Below are positions 33,901 through 45,787 of a stretch of 64,000 nucleotides of DNA, piece by piece (positions within the stretch are counted from its first letter, which is position 1; every line of letters begins with the position of its first letter). The position numbers were made by a program, and so were the translations under genes. The stretch is taken from NCBI GenBank assembly GCA_948470475.1, contig OX419344.1:20493725-20557724 (forward strand), written 5' to 3'. The notes beneath the pieces were generated by a model. It was not told the DNA's origin, did not search any database, and saw only the letters and a program-made list of their open reading frames with translations. Source of the stretch: Galaxea fascicularis (lineage: Eukaryota > Cnidaria > Anthozoa > Scleractinia > Euphylliidae).

Positions 33901-35988
33901 GGGAACCTTTTCTCACTACAAAGGAGAGATAAGTAAGCCTGCTGTGTTGAGCTGGGTGGAGAAAATTCTAAGTGGCAAGGAGAGGGTTTCAGGTTGGATA
34001 TGTTCTTTTTAGACGTCTTATCCTTAAAGCCCTTGTTTAATCTTTTTTCCACGATTAAGAGTTTATAATAAAGAAAGGAAAACGTGCCTTAACTCTTCAA
34101 CTCCGAAGATCTGATGATTAATTCTCCTTTCTAGCCGCTATACATTTCCTTGTGCATTAGTTAAGAGAATTTGGGGTTATATCAAGACAACATCCTCTCG
34201 CTGATAGAGGAGAAGGTACAAGCTAATCACTTCGCTGGGAGTTAAAGGGTCAAAGGAACATGCCAGGTTCCAGACGTTAGCATTGGCGCGTACAGAGACA
34301 CATCAAACCCACTCGCACTTTCATAACCTGTTGACGGTCAACATCATTTAACTTACATCCAAGTAACGATGAATCCTGTGAACAAACAATTGTTGTACAG
34401 CAGTGTGGGACACACGCCATAGGTTATGAAAAGATGTTTTAGTTTTAGATGGTTACAATGTTTTATCAAAGGAAATACATTACTTCAGCCAATAATGCTG
34501 TTCAAACTTCGTGTAACGCAGTAGAATGCTTGATTTTCCAACGTTGTTGAACCAACGTTTTGGACTTTGTACCGCACCTGGTATGTCTGTTACCCTGGGG
34601 CGATCACTCTTGAAAACAGCTTTATTCTTAGGTCCAGGCTTGCCTCGTCTTTGTGATTAACCAGGGACTGGACTCTCTGCAGCTGCGGATGATCAAAGTT
34701 CAAACCTAGGGTGACTGAACATCTTTACTTACTCTCGTGCGCATGTTTGTGTCGTAAATGTTAACTATAAGTTGCATCGAGGAGCGAGGGCCGAAGTACA
34801 CTTCGCGTACTCTTCAGTAATAACATGATTAAACGATGATTCATTAGCGTTCATCATATTCAAAAAATGCTGGAAACGTAATGAAATTTTAAACAATGTA
34901 ACATGCGTGCTTCTCTTAAAAATGAAGCATTCCGGGACAAGGTCAATTTGGCGGGGCCTCACACAAGGTTTTAGTCTAACCGAGTGAAGTTGCCTTTCTC
35001 TGAGTGATGTTCACGGCCTTCATGTTTCTCGGTCAAGCCTTCGTAAGTGATCATCCTCTCTGGATCCTGGTTGTACCAGCCTACGAGTGTTGGTGTCTGT
35101 AACGAGCTTACTGGCGAACCATTGAAGAATCGTTGGAGGGATGGGGGTAAAGTAATTTCCCTCTTCTTGCAATTATTTCCTCATATTGGTCGTCTTTTTT
35201 TTTAATGCAAGTCCAAGCAAAACAAGGTTCGTTTTTGCTGTTTGTTTCTAGCGAAATACAATCTTACTTGCATGGAATGACAGCAAACCAGCGAAATAAT
35301 CTTACTTCGTTGAATGACAACCGCCGTTGAGCATTAAATGTACTTTCAAGCAATCACTTATTCACTTATTTATTCGGGTGCAACTTCAAAGTATGACAAA
35401 ATCAGATGCAACCAGGCTGCAATGCAAGTCTCCATGCTTGCGTGTTGCCACTTGTTATTGCGTGCGTAGTTTGCTTGCAAAGAGTTGTGAGTGACCAGAG
35501 CCAACCTTCTCCTTACAGTATTCTCCATTTCAGCTAACACACAGGTTATGAGAATGAAGGAAATTATCATCAAACATGAAATGCCTTGATGTTTAACCAA
35601 ATTCTCTGAACAAGTAGTATAAGAAACATGAGAGGACCAGTTAAGAGAATATGCATGTTGATGTCAGGGCTTAGAGAGTTAATTTACTTTGGTTTGTTGC
35701 TCTTTTTCTTTCGCAGGTTCTCTGAAAGATAACGAATGGAAACCGCTAGAAGAAGGTTACGATTTCTTGAAATTTATAGATGAAGAAGAGGAGGAAAAGG
35801 AAAGAAGAAAACTTAAGCAAATGAAACTAGAAGAAGCTGTTCAAGATGCGATATTGAAAGAACAACAGGAACAGAATGATGAAGAACTGAACCACCAGGA
35901 ATTCAAGCCAACGAATCACCATGAGAGACCCAAAACAGGTCGCTTGAGGCGATTTGAAGTGAAAGATACTGTTCGAGATGAACTTTGA
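18947..35988 (+). CDS. TXNDC16: thioredoxin domain-containing protein 16 (25 exons, complete)
   Basis: Exons: 18947-19112, 19287-19372, 19529-19593, 19815-19895, 21340-21461, 21563-21653, 21973-22123, 22732-22892, 23860-23959, 24354-24462, 25031-25147, 26628-26749, 27298-27413, 27880-28025, 28571-28723, 29228-29284, 29577-29691, 30388-30456, 30957-31093, 31395-31479, 31895-32036, 32507-32667, 33370-33463, 33902-33992, 35717-35988. Every junction is GT-AG and the phases close on 3009 bases (1002 aa). A signal peptide covers about 1-25. Thioredoxin-like modules follow; the clearest has FFQPWDARCKAF, with only one Cys where the usual CxxC pair would be, and a YPTIKMF cis-proline block. An acidic linker lies at about 505-555, a charged helical tail from about 925, and the end RDEL is a KDEL-type retrieval signal. 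It is an ER-lumen folding or client-binding factor (human ERp90, 825 aa), probably without full redox activity. Confidence 0.93.
22482..22580 (+). repeat. GACT/GACC tetranucleotide repeat
   Basis: A GACT array shifts into alternating GACTGACC units and back, in the TXNDC16 intron 22124-22731. The open frame on the minus strand reading QSVSQSVS-type residues is only this repeat. Confidence 0.95.
23216..23716. mobile_element. fold-back MITE copy B, split by a SINE
   Basis: The left half (23216-23280) carries GATCAGTTCCAAGGGAATTC and CCAGTCCTTTATGGGGGC. The right half (about 23636-23716) carries GCCATTTGCCCCCGGTAAGG and GACTGGGTCTACCCAC. Together they equal the intact copies at 6636 and 28241. 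The 355 bp between them are a SINE, so the order of insertion is clear. Located in the TXNDC16 intron 22893-23859. Confidence 0.8.
23281..23635 (+). repeat. tRNA-derived SINE, best copy
   Basis: The tRNA-like head reads GGGGGAGCAGGGTTGGCG, an A-box region AGTGGTGAGAGCGC and the B box GGTTCGATTCC. The body contains CTCCGGGTACTCCGG. A TTTGA-rich repeat follows, and then a 3' end with AAAGCGCTATGAGCAG, AGCGCTATATAAAAGC and a (TTAAA)n tail. That 3' end resembles the tails of L2/CR1-type LINEs, which probably supply the mobilising machinery. Confidence 0.85.
24147..24252 (-). repeat. SINE fragment
   Basis: The words CCGGAGTAACCGGCTG, GAGAACCAACAAACTCAACC and GGGAGTCAAATCCGGGCC match the reverse strand of the SINE at 23281 with about 80% identity by eye. 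It lacks the ends. Located in the TXNDC16 intron 23960-24353. Confidence 0.65.
24812..24970. mobile_element. 159-bp MITE, pogo/mariner-like ends
   Basis: The element starts CAGTGGAACCCCGTTAGTAC and ends with the inverted form GCGGGGTTCTACTG. A TA precedes the left end; the right end is followed by TT, so the target duplication has decayed or the boundary is off by one. 'GTGGTCG' words are repeated inside. Located in the TXNDC16 intron 24463-25030. Confidence 0.75.
26038..26340 (-). repeat. tRNA-derived SINE with duplicated head
   Basis: This is the same family as 23281, on the minus strand, with an (AAT)n end at 26038-26070 and the body word CCGGAGTACCCGGAG. The last 20 bases of the head, TGCGCCAACCCTGCTCCCC, occur twice in tandem (about 26302-26340). 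Located in the TXNDC16 intron 25148-26627. Confidence 0.8.
28118..28219. repeat. short fold-back repeat (AACGAGGT ends)
   Basis: ACCTCGTTCCAAAGGTC at the left faces GACCCTGGGAACGAGGT at the right; the inner part CGTCCC/GGGACG also pairs. It lies just before another MITE in the TXNDC16 intron 28026-28570. Confidence 0.6.
28241..28380. mobile_element. fold-back MITE copy C of the 'GATCAGTTCCAAG' family
   Basis: Left arm GATCAGTTCCAAGTGAATTA, CCAGTCCTTTGTGG; right arm GGCCGTTTGACCCACAAAGG and GATCTACCCACAGTGCAC. It matches copies A and B in order and orientation of blocks. Confidence 0.8.
31630..31735 (+). repeat. single diverged unit of the 105-bp minisatellite
   Basis: GGTGGTTCCAAATTTTAAG, then GAAATCCTAAAGTGTGATC, keep the order seen in the arrays at 7430 and 44945. 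Only one unit is present, in the TXNDC16 intron 31480-31894. Confidence 0.6.
32059..32422. mobile_element. long repeat of the 'AGAGTGGTTTTCAATTGAGTGTCG' family
   Basis: It begins AGAGTGCTTTTCAGTCGAC and ends with an inverted form, ACGACACACAACTGCAAATC followed by GCTGTA. Inside are GATTGGTTGGAGAAAAGCGC and TTTCTCAACCAATGGGAAAC, typical inner words of this family. It fills much of the TXNDC16 intron 32037-32506. Confidence 0.65.
32783..33020. mobile_element. 238-bp element with 'GGGGCCCGTTTCTCGAAA' inverted ends
   Basis: The ends AGGGGCCCGTTTCTCGAAA and TTTCGAGAAACGGGCCCCT are perfect inverted copies for 19 bp. No target duplication is evident. A related left end, GGGGTCAGTTTCTCGAAAG, starts at 4111 in a GFM1 intron. 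Located in the TXNDC16 intron 32668-33369. Confidence 0.8.
34089..34254. mobile_element. TTAA-type MITE, degenerate copy
   Basis: It starts TTAACTCTTCAACTCCGAAG and ends GGGAGTTAAAGGGTCAA, inverted versions of each other. It belongs with the element at 54470-54677. Located in the last TXNDC16 intron. Confidence 0.5.
35526..35692 (+). repeat. copy of the TTAA-type MITE interior and right end
   Basis: CATTTCAGCTAACACACAGG followed by TTATGAGAAT is identical over 30 bp to 42566-42595. Both go on with GATGTTTAA and CAAATTCTCT. The right end reads GGCTTAGAGAGTTAA. It ends just before the last TXNDC16 exon. Confidence 0.65.
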
Positions 35989-36139
35989 TGTTTGTGCACC
36001 AGTGAGGATAGGTGTGCATGTAGTTGTCACTCTGAACAAGGGATCTGAGAGCCCATGAATTGCAAAGTTAAATTATATTTAGTGAAATTAACGAGAACAA
36101 ATATACGCAGTTGCGAAGTTCAGCGAAATCGAGTAAATG

Positions 36140-36145
36140 AATAAA
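36140..36145 (+). promoter_or_regulatory. polyadenylation signal of TXNDC16
   Basis: AATAAA lies 152 bases after the TGA at 35986-35988, the first such hexamer downstream, in an AT-rich stretch. Confidence 0.55.
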
Positions 36146-39100
36146 TGAGGACAAATATTTGCGATCATTTTAAAATTGTGAATCTTTTTCCCTATGATAT
36201 CGCTTAAAAGTCACCTGCATGCTGTAGTTTCAAGGTAGCTCTTGGAGGTGTCCTTGCTAGCTCGGCTTTTCTTTTTGTCAATAGTGAGACAGAGAGGGTG
36301 TTTTTTTCAGGGTGTTAAGTGGATGGTGACGCGGCTGATTATGCACCACGTCTGCATTTTCTCTATTTACCATTCGCTCCAGGGACAAGTTTAGTTGCGC
36401 CAACTTACATTAAGGAGGAAATTACTGACTCGTCTAACTTACGAAATTATTTACCGCTGTCGCAAGCAAACTCGAAAAAAATAATTCTGAGTTCTCCTAG
36501 TAGGTGTCCGATCTACTATATGTCCGATTATTGAATAAGTCTATAACACAATGTGCTGCATACTGCGAGGATCTGGTCGCATATTCGTGATGGAGGTGAA
36601 GTGAGATCCCGGTAGATGTTTCAGTAGCGAGGCAGGTGAATAACAGACATTATTTATGATTCTTTCATAATGTCCTCGTGGGTGTTGGCCGACATTGGAA
36701 TGCAGGATACCATGCCATGTGCAATGGCACGACGTTTCGTCTCTGCCTGCTGCTGTAGCTTCGGAGGCTCGGTAGCCCGGCTGGGATCGACCTAGCAAGT
36801 ACTCCTGCATTAAAGCTTTGTATCCAAAGGATATGGTTGGTAAAATGTATACCGCCACATGTGCTATCGTTGGTGTAAAGGGCAACGAGTAACCAGAGTT
36901 TTGTTCTCGCATATTTACCGCCTGGGGCTACGCCATATCAACCAGTCTTACTGAAGGGAAGGAAAAGCACGCGCTGTCCGTGGCTACCACACTTCCGGTG
37001 ATATGGCTTTGCCGTGCGTAAGGTGCTGGTCGCCCGCCGAGTGCCTATTGCCTTTTTGTTTGACATGATTGATAAGCCGCTTTGTTCTGAAAACGAATGT
37101 AGACTTTCTTTCGTTGGGCATTTGAAAGCCTAGCAATGACCACGGGTGTAGATTAGATGAGGGTCAGTATATGGAATACCACACGGCAACGGACGGGCAA
37201 TCCAACGACCATTCTTCCCTCCCTCCTTCTCTTCCTTCTCTTTGCCCCCCCCCCCCCCCCCCCTCTCCAGAATTCCCATCTTTCTTCCCGGTTCTTCTTC
37301 ACGGTGTTTGACGTAAGCATACAAGTCATGCAACTACCTTAGTCACTGACTGACTACACGTACATCAACACTTACGTTTCACAAAGACGCAAATGTAAGT
37401 TGCCAAAAGAAGCGCAAAAACCGAACTGAACTACAGTTGGGGGAAAGGGGAGGGGGGGGGGGGGTGTATTAAAAAAACGTTGCATCAAGTATGTTCAAAA
37501 CCAGGCATTTTGCTTCAGTTTCACATCAGACGTAGCCAGTCTATTTTTCCTGCCGTAAGCTTAACCTTTGTACAGGCAGCCATCAGAGTTCATCCTTACA
37601 TTTTTCGCTGCCTAGGATTTTGTTGTGATTGTTATGAAGAGTTACTCTTTTGGGTCACAGCCTATTTCTGTGACCCCCATAATACAAACACTTATATCGG
37701 CCCAAATTTAGCGTCAAAGCTTGTTTACTTAACCACCGAAACGAATCTAATGGCCTTGTTTGCCGTTTTGTTTACCTTTTTCGAGCCAAGTTCCTTATTT
37801 GCATTGAATTACTCCCTTGTATCGTGATAAGACCCTCACAATTTGCAAACGTTTATTTAACGTCATGTCGTGATCCCAACTCGAAGCGGGAGTGCCTTTG
37901 CCGTAGTCACCGCGGGCTCTAGATATCAGAGGACCCTGTGAAATGAAGAAAATTTCGTTACGGCCAGAGGATATTTCCATCAGTTTGACGGCATGCGATG
38001 AACAGAAGGAGTCTGCCCTATTATATTTATGAGTATTTCTTTTTCTTTTACCTAGTGCTACTATCGCAGTTTTATGGACAAATTTCTTTCAGCCGCACAT
38101 GTGCCTTCGATCTTTGAATTTGAAAAACAAAACTTTGAATGTTTGGCCTTGGCAGAGGAAGCTTCTGTTCAGTTGCTGCCCGCAAAAGCTCTTTATTTTT
38201 TCCCACAAAAAGCGTGCAAGATACCAATCTTTAGCTAAATAATTTAAAAACAAAATCTTTTACGGATACCCTCCACGTGATTTTTGCCACGTCACACGAG
38301 GAGGATTCTGGTGTTCTTTGCATTTAATATATTGCAATGTAATGCTTTAATGTTCTGTAATGTACGCAGATTACCATATGTTGATCAAGTGTTCGCTCAT
38401 TACTTATCACGTTATGAATACTCATCGCGTTATGAATACCGCTAGAAAGAAGTTAGTACCAAATGATCGAATCAAACGTGACAGCACAATCACCGAAATA
38501 GACCCGCGATATGAATAGTATGGTAAGCATATTGTAGATGTCTGGCCATTGTGGAAAGCGTACTAATATTAGCACTTCACTTTAGTATTTGTCAAGCGTT
38601 CATCCGATGAAATCCTTTAGACGCCATCGTGTTTAACAAACGTCGTGCGAGAGTGTGAAATTCTCAAAGAATTTTGTTGTTTAGATAATAAAAATTACAC
38701 TGAACAAATTGAACAATGCAACATGTAAATTGTCAATTTATGGCGCCCTTGTAAAACCCCTTGGGGGTTAGTAGTCTGTGACAAGTCACACCAACAAATT
38801 GTGTCGACCAATTAGAAGCGATGATGGTATACTTGCCCGGGCTTGTTCTGTCAAACAAGTTTCTCAAATTGATCTCAAAGCGTACCTCCTTGTGTTAAGT
38901 TAATGTTGCGTCAAACCCCCTCGCTTAGTATTCACGAACTCCTCGCACGTTTCGCAGCGATATACGCAAAGAGATGATCCTTCACGAGTCTGGTTGTGTA
39001 CTCAAAGTTGCGTGTTTGTTTTACATGATAGAATGCGGGTTTATTGACATGAGATGGAATTTAAAGAGCTTTACACGCTTTGTTATTGGATAATTGAGCT

Positions 39101-42100
39101 CTGACCAATCAACCGTCACAACTTCGTAGTCGTTGGCCGGTCGGATCACATTCTGGGTTCGTTACAAATCTGTTTTTACCTTCTGAGGAAGTCATGGAGG
39201 AAAGGGTAAACTTCTTGGTGAGTGCAAAGTGGTTATTTTGTCCAAGAAATACACAAATAACGCTTGGTTTTGCTACGCATAGTTTGGCGATCAATATGCA
39301 AAAATCCTCAGACGCGAAATGGCAAAGCCCGGCGTGATACCTGCGGCGAAAGAAAGACGAACTTCTCACCATCGATATTTTTGGCAGTTTTTTTCTATTA
39401 TGCCTGAAGCGAACTACAAAAAAGCCTTAATTTGGCACGTAATCTTAACCTTTCTGATGATAAAGAAGTAATGAACTGAAGTTTATTTTTAGTGTGGTTT
39501 GGTTACGGAAATCATCGTTGTCGTAAACATGTGTTCGGGGCTAAGCGTCTTGAAAATCGGTCAACGAGGCAAGCTGAAACTTGCCCTTTTCGTGAGGAAC
39601 CGATGGACGAAAATCACTGCTTTTCTGGCCTTGAAAATTATCGTTCTTTTGGCCTTTATATGCAGACAAATGCGGCAGCTTTCCTTGTTTTTCAGTGGGA
39701 TGTATATTGTCCAGAAATATTTACTTCGTCAGCAGATTTTTTGCTGTTGTGCTGTTAATCCGACAGTCTGGGAAAGTCGGGACAACTACGATTTCCCTAT
39801 TTTCATTTAGAAAACTCCGTCATCACGAGAAAATATATGTTTTTAGCCATCTCCAGCGTGACTGTTGTATGCATACAATATTTCTCTCTTGCTGTGCCTT
39901 ATGACCTGTAAAATGTGGTTCAGTGTATAACACTATTTTACTCTTCGTAACTTTAAACATTCCGCCCAATCCATAACTTGTTTGATTGCTTGAATAGAAG
40001 TTTATATTTCAAGGTTTTAAGTGAGTATAGCTTTCGCGTTGAATTTCCTTCGAGACTCAAGTATTAGTCTTCAATTTGCGGTCCAAATCATTTCGAATCA
40101 AATATCATTTGTACATGTGGTTGCGACAAATTTCAGAAATTTAACCCGATGCGGGGGTAAACCCCTAAACGTTCATCATTATTATTTTGTTGGAGCAGGT
40201 CATTCAAGCATTATCACGTCTCTAAAAGCAGTGGTTAGTAGATCTGGCGGCGAGAAACAAAACATGGTATAAAATTAGACTCGAGTCGTCTTGAAGAACT
40301 TTAAACTCCCGTCAACCTTTCCTATGCATATTTCCGACGAGGGAATTATAAATTCGGATATCATTTTCAAAATACTTTGTTTACCTTCTGGCTTGCATTT
40401 ATTTCGGCGATTCAGTTATTGTTTTTGCTAAGATTTTTCTTCAGTTTCACATGTAACGTTGCACTGTCTGGCTGCAATTTGTAATCATTATTTCATCATT
40501 TTTCGGATAAAGCCAAAATTCATGACCGGTGCGTACAGCAAGAAACTAGTGGATTCAAAGTAGTTCTAAATGAATCTTCGCATTACGAGCGGACAAAACA
40601 TCTTTCTTGTTCTGAATTAATCTTGTGCTTTCCTTTACAAAGTTTCGTTAACGTAAATAAGAGCTCACATTGTCTTTTCTGTCTTCTTTAAGCCAAAAAT
40701 GTATTTTCACGGAGACAGAAAGACAACGATAATGCCCGAGTCTTGTGGGCTTCGATTGGTTTTTTTTTTCGAAGTAATTTCAACCACAGAGATGTCGGAA
40801 TATATTTACATTGGAAGATATAGGAATTCGGTAGCTACAGACATGTATCTTCAACCGTTTTTAACTAATGAATGTATAATCGGGTTTCTTCCGTGCCAGT
40901 TATAGCTTTTAAATCGCGTTGACATTCCAAGAAATGATTATTTTCTGTAACTATAGATTCCGGAAATTGGCAAATACCCTGACTTTCGATCAATGTAAAT
41001 CCACGATGGCTTTAAAACTTAAGAATCCGGGCGGGTAAAGTGATTTACATTGCATATATGGGTTTCCAACTCAAAGTCACGATTTTTTGTTTAGGAATCT
41101 TTCACTGTCACAGCTCATAGTTCGCCTCGAATAGCCTTGTCTTGGTTAGTATAACAGAGCGGGATTTATGAGGTAAATTACGAATGTTTCTCAAAGTCTT
41201 TTGGCTTTATTCAGGTTTTGTTATATACAGAGAAAATTAATATCCACAATAATCTGCTAGGGGTGTCGCGCGAGAGCATCGCTTAAAGTCAAGCATGTCA
41301 TTCGGAGATTTATATTATAAATTGGATCTAAAACGCATGGTTTATAGCTCTTAACCCCAGTGTTTTGGTTAGTTTTGGAATTTTTCTCGTATTTTTCCGA
41401 ACATTCAACAAATTGCCCTCTGCAAAAGCTCCTCGGAGCCGGACTTATTTTTATATTTAGAAAGAGCCTGTTTTGGGAAATTAAGCCAGTGCGGTGAGGT
41501 TTAGTTCAGTACTGGTAAAAACGCCTTATTTTTTTTATTAGTTAAATGAGTGCTATTTGCAAACAACATTTAGTAATTCAATCTGCCATATTTTTCAGAA
41601 CCGATCTGTCTGTAACGTACCTTTCTTGATATCTTCAAAAATTATGTATTTAAAACAATTCAATTTTTGATCAAAGACGTAATCTTGTCAGAGAAGGAAC
41701 TGCTATAAAGAATTCAAATCTGCGTCAGTAAACTGCATTTATTCTAAACGTTTGTTTCCCTGAAACCAAGATTCAAGTGGAACAAGACATGTGGCTTTCA
41801 CTTTCGAGTGCTAAATTTGTCTTACGTTTTGAGTTTTAATTTCTGTTTCCAAGTCTGCTTACAATGACGAAGATGATACTGCATGAAAGCCAAGGAACTG
41901 TTTTTTTTTCGAGTTTGGTGTTGCTTATTTATAAAATTTCGAATGGTCTTGTTCTCGAGCTTATTAACAACACTGTCACAATCGTCCACTGAATATGTTC
42001 GAAAAACAATATCACATGTTTTAGGGAACAGTCCTCTAATTGGGTTAGTCACAAGTGAAGTGTTATTCCACTCTTTATTGGTTCAGCTGAAATATTGTAA

Positions 42101-42565
42101 TTTTCTTATGGGGCATCAACATTTTTATACTTTTGACGGATTAGGGATTATTACTATTATTGTCTTCCTTCACCCGTCAATGCGACCAAGGAAGATTAAA
42201 ATTTTAACTTGACATGCTTTTGATAAGTTTACCATCTGCAAACTTCGACACATTACCGCATTTTCTTAACAAGCTGTTTCAGGCTAGTAGAAATACGTAA
42301 ATGCTGATAAGAAATATCCGGCTTTATTCAGCTCAATGAGGCAGTTTTGTTTACAGATGGAATTTAAAACCTGTGTGGTCTGTGCTTGGATTAAATCAGT
42401 CAAGAGTTTGATGCCGAGAATTACGCCCACGAAAAAGTTTGTGACGCTTTGTCCCGCGCCGAAGACCAATTCCAAAATGCTGGAGGAAACGTTTGTTTAA
42501 TCTGAGTCACAAAAGCGCCAAATTAAATCTTGAGACTTACACGTAGCCAATGTTTTAACCATCAC

Positions 42566-42720
42566 CATTTCAGCTAACACACAGGTTATGAGAATACAAT
42601 GTAAAGGAAATGATATGTCTTCAGTGATGTTTAAACCAAATTCTCTAAACTAGTGCTTTAAGAAATATATGTGAAGAGAATTCGGAGATGCGTATTGATA
42701 TCACGGCTAAACTGGGTGAA
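42566..42720 (+). repeat. copy of the TTAA-type MITE interior
   Basis: It shares a 30-bp identical block with 35526-35555 and the later words GATGTTTAAACCAAATTCTC and GAGAATTCGGAGATGCGTA. Confidence 0.6.
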
Positions 42721-44944
42721 ATGACAGCGTTTCAACTGTCTTTAATAGCTGTCATTTATTTTAGTAACAGGTTCTATTCCTTTTTTCACGCTTTGTTTAT
42801 TTATAATGTCTTAATGTAGCTAACGATCGCAGTAACATATATATATTTAACATTCTTCTGAACTGCAAACAGTATTCATTTTTTCTTAACTATTCACTTA
42901 TCCCTACTCGTGACTGAACTACATCAAGTTCTTTTAACTATTTGAAAACCCTGTATTGCGACATTTTAGCCTAATCAGCTACTTGGAAAGCTGCATCTCT
43001 GTGGGGTTGAGTTTATTGTACTATACAAGGTGTTCCATGGGACAACATTTCCTAGGTCACCGCGAAAGGCTGTCCATTTTTACAGCAGTTGTTTGTTCAT
43101 CAGGCCACCAATCTGTTACATAACAGGACTTTGGGATTTTCCCACGACTGAATAATACCTTAAGTCCGGCGGTGTTCTCTAAAGTGAAAAGGTCAACCTT
43201 TTTAGTGAACATACTAAAATTCTCTATTCGTATGTTGACGTCAGCGAGAGTAAAATGAACTTTCATCTTTGCTTTCAATTTCGTTCTGTGATCACAAACT
43301 CCATGTTAGTCGTGCCATTTTCCTCAGATAAGTTATCTCAGTGCTTTGTTGAATTCTGCTTTGAATTTTTAAAAGTCAAGTAATGAAATGATTATTCAGT
43401 CTGGTGTCTTTAGTGGATAGAGGTTAAAAAATAATTTCTCTTTTGTATTTAGAAGTTGAAAAGAGCGCCACCCGCCACTGCCTTGAAACTCAAAACCCGA
43501 ACAGCAGCACATTGATGTACTTGTGTGGTCAGAACCATTTTTGGTCTTTTCAAATACACGTACTACAAAATAATCACCTTAATTTATTTGTTATCAATTT
43601 TGATTTAGTAACACTGAGAAAATTATCTGCTATTATTGCTAATAGTGAGGATAATTTCATCTTGTGGTCAGTAATTAGTATTAAATTAGTGTTGCATCTT
43701 TGACGTCAACAAAACCTCAGTTTTGCCACATGTTAAGTATCATTTAAATTCCTGTAATGCCACGGGAAGTCCGTTTTTCCATGGAGTCCCCACACTTCTC
43801 GGCTACCTCGTCGATCATCTGTTTTCTGTCTGTTTACTTAGTTTTCTTGAAGCAAGGATATGTTAAGTCGAGTGTTTGGTGTTCCTTGCAAAAAAAACCA
43901 ATCAAACTTCCAAATTTCGATACAAAAGATCTTCACCATCGGTGACTTGAAATAAACCAACTGATTTAATGTTGAGTGCATCGGCAATACATTTGCTGAA
44001 ATTTGGCGCTGTCCATGATATATATTGAGTAATTGCGTTAAATTTACCCAGTTTAGTGTTCGTGCAGCATTTTTGTAAAAGAGCAACAAAAATTCAGAAG
44101 CAGTTGCTAAGTGATTATCAGAAGAGTTTCAAACCATGCCAAGCTAGGGTTTATGGTCTTGAAAACAAAGAGCTCAGATTTAATCTGGAGTTAATTTAAA
44201 ATAGGTGTGGATAGTTAACTGATGAAGGTTGAACCAAAAATATGCTTGAACGTTATTCTCTGCAACGTACATTTATATCAGGGCGTCAGGTCGAATGCGC
44301 TCAGTTTATTACAGCACACGTGCAATTTTAGACTTTGTACCTTGCCTGCATGCCAGCCAATATCAAATTATATCTTCAACATGGTCTGACTTCGTTGATG
44401 AAATTATTGAATAAGAGGTTTCAAAAATTGTAGCAAAAGTTGCTGGATTGTGCCTGTGCTTCAGTAATGTTAATTTGTACATTATTCAATGCTAAGTAAA
44501 AACATTTTCCCCGGCTCTCAAATAGATGCTTATGACAAGAACATATGAAATCCTTGAGAGGAGTGTTGCAAGCTGTTTTTAAAGACCGGATTAAAGCTAA
44601 GAAGCGAGAATGGAGAAATTTCTGAATTGATCGATCGAACTCGAGTTTGTGGATGGAGGCTGGACTCGGGAATTGCTTTCATCAAAACTACTGGATTCAT
44701 GACTATTTTACTGAAAAGTGTTAACTTGAGTTCTGTTTATAGCAATCAAATAAAACTAAATTCTATGTTCTTCTAAACGATAAAGAATTCTTCCTCGGCG
44801 TCAACCGGGCGCACATACTAAATAATGTCGTATGCACTATATATTTTCGAAAGCTACCAAGAAGCTGGCTTTGCGGTTGTTTTGTATTGTTCTTATATGT
44901 GCAAGGTGGATTTGAACCTGCATGTTACGAACCAATAAATGGAA

Positions 44945-45130
44945 GGTGGGTACATTTCTGTGATGCTGTGTATTATGCTGTACAAGGTGGTTCCAACTTT
45001 TGAGTCTGTGGGGAAATCGCAAAGTGTGACCATTCAAATGAAAGCTTTGAGCAGTACTTTCCTGTGGTGCTGTTTATTATGCTGTACAAGGTGCTTCTTA
45101 CATTTGAGTCTGTGGAAACTAAATAGAACA
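44945..45130 (+). repeat. 105-bp minisatellite, two units
   Basis: GCTGTACAAGGTGGTTCC at 44977 and GCTGTACAAGGTGCTTC at 45081 are 104 bases apart. Units also carry GAGTCTGTGG and AAAGTGTGACCATTCAAATG, as at 7430-7800. A lone diverged unit is at about 42990-43040. Confidence 0.8.
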
Positions 45131-45787
45131 GTCTCACTGAATATGTGAAATGGTAAGAAAATTGCGGAGGTAGCTCGATTAGGGCGTTTGCAGTGAAATC
45201 CAGGCTGAAGTCACGGCGTATAATTGTGAAGTTCGAAAATCGATTAACGTTAATCCACGCGCGAAAGTCTAATACTCTTTAATTGTTTTTTTTTACGCTT
45301 TGGATAGAAACAAGTTCTGAAGGGCAAAGATCCTTGCTGTTTATACTATAGCTAACGGCAATCAAAGGGCAGACTTCTTACTTGAGTGTCGGGGTAATAA
45401 AATCTGGCTTCTTCAGAAGCTCTTCTCCGTGGCATTAATTCGGGATTTTCCCCTTGTTGGGATCAGTTTGGACTATCTGTATCTACTATACACATTGCAT
45501 TTACATCGCTTGCATTCAAATTTGTTTTTCATCATTTTGAAAATGATATTGTTTCGATTGTGAACTTCACATGTTTCTGATGTTTCTGGTCATGTGCTTT
45601 GTGGCTGCATGCAGTTTAGCTTGTGGTGGATGAATTGTGGACTTTGATTTCAAACGTGTCGCTGGATCGGACGGTCGATCGAGAAAGGCTAGCATTGCTC
45701 ATGCTTCGGTATTTTGTGCAACGTTATCGGTTCGACACAGATGAAAAGATTTTTGAGAGACTAACTTGTACTGTCCCGGGAAAAATT

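Larger units (their letters stand above)
36150..45622. other. 9.5-kb interval with no recognised gene
   Basis: Only short open frames of random character are present. A frame of 123 residues on the minus strand (36912-36541) and frames at 39492-39904 match no family and have no matching splice partners. Repeats recognised are C and G runs near 37250 and 37450, a MITE copy at 42566-42720, and minisatellite units at about 42990 and 44945-45130. A long untranslated or regulatory region, or a fast-evolving gene, cannot be excluded. Confidence 0.5.

Noticed and set aside
36541..36912. 123-residue minus-strand frame
   Set aside because: No domain, no splice partners, and it starts in sequence that looks like decayed repeat.
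39492..39904. Three overlapping plus-strand frames of 69-103 residues
   Set aside because: Overlapping frames in AT-rich DNA with no family match; expected by chance over 10 kb.
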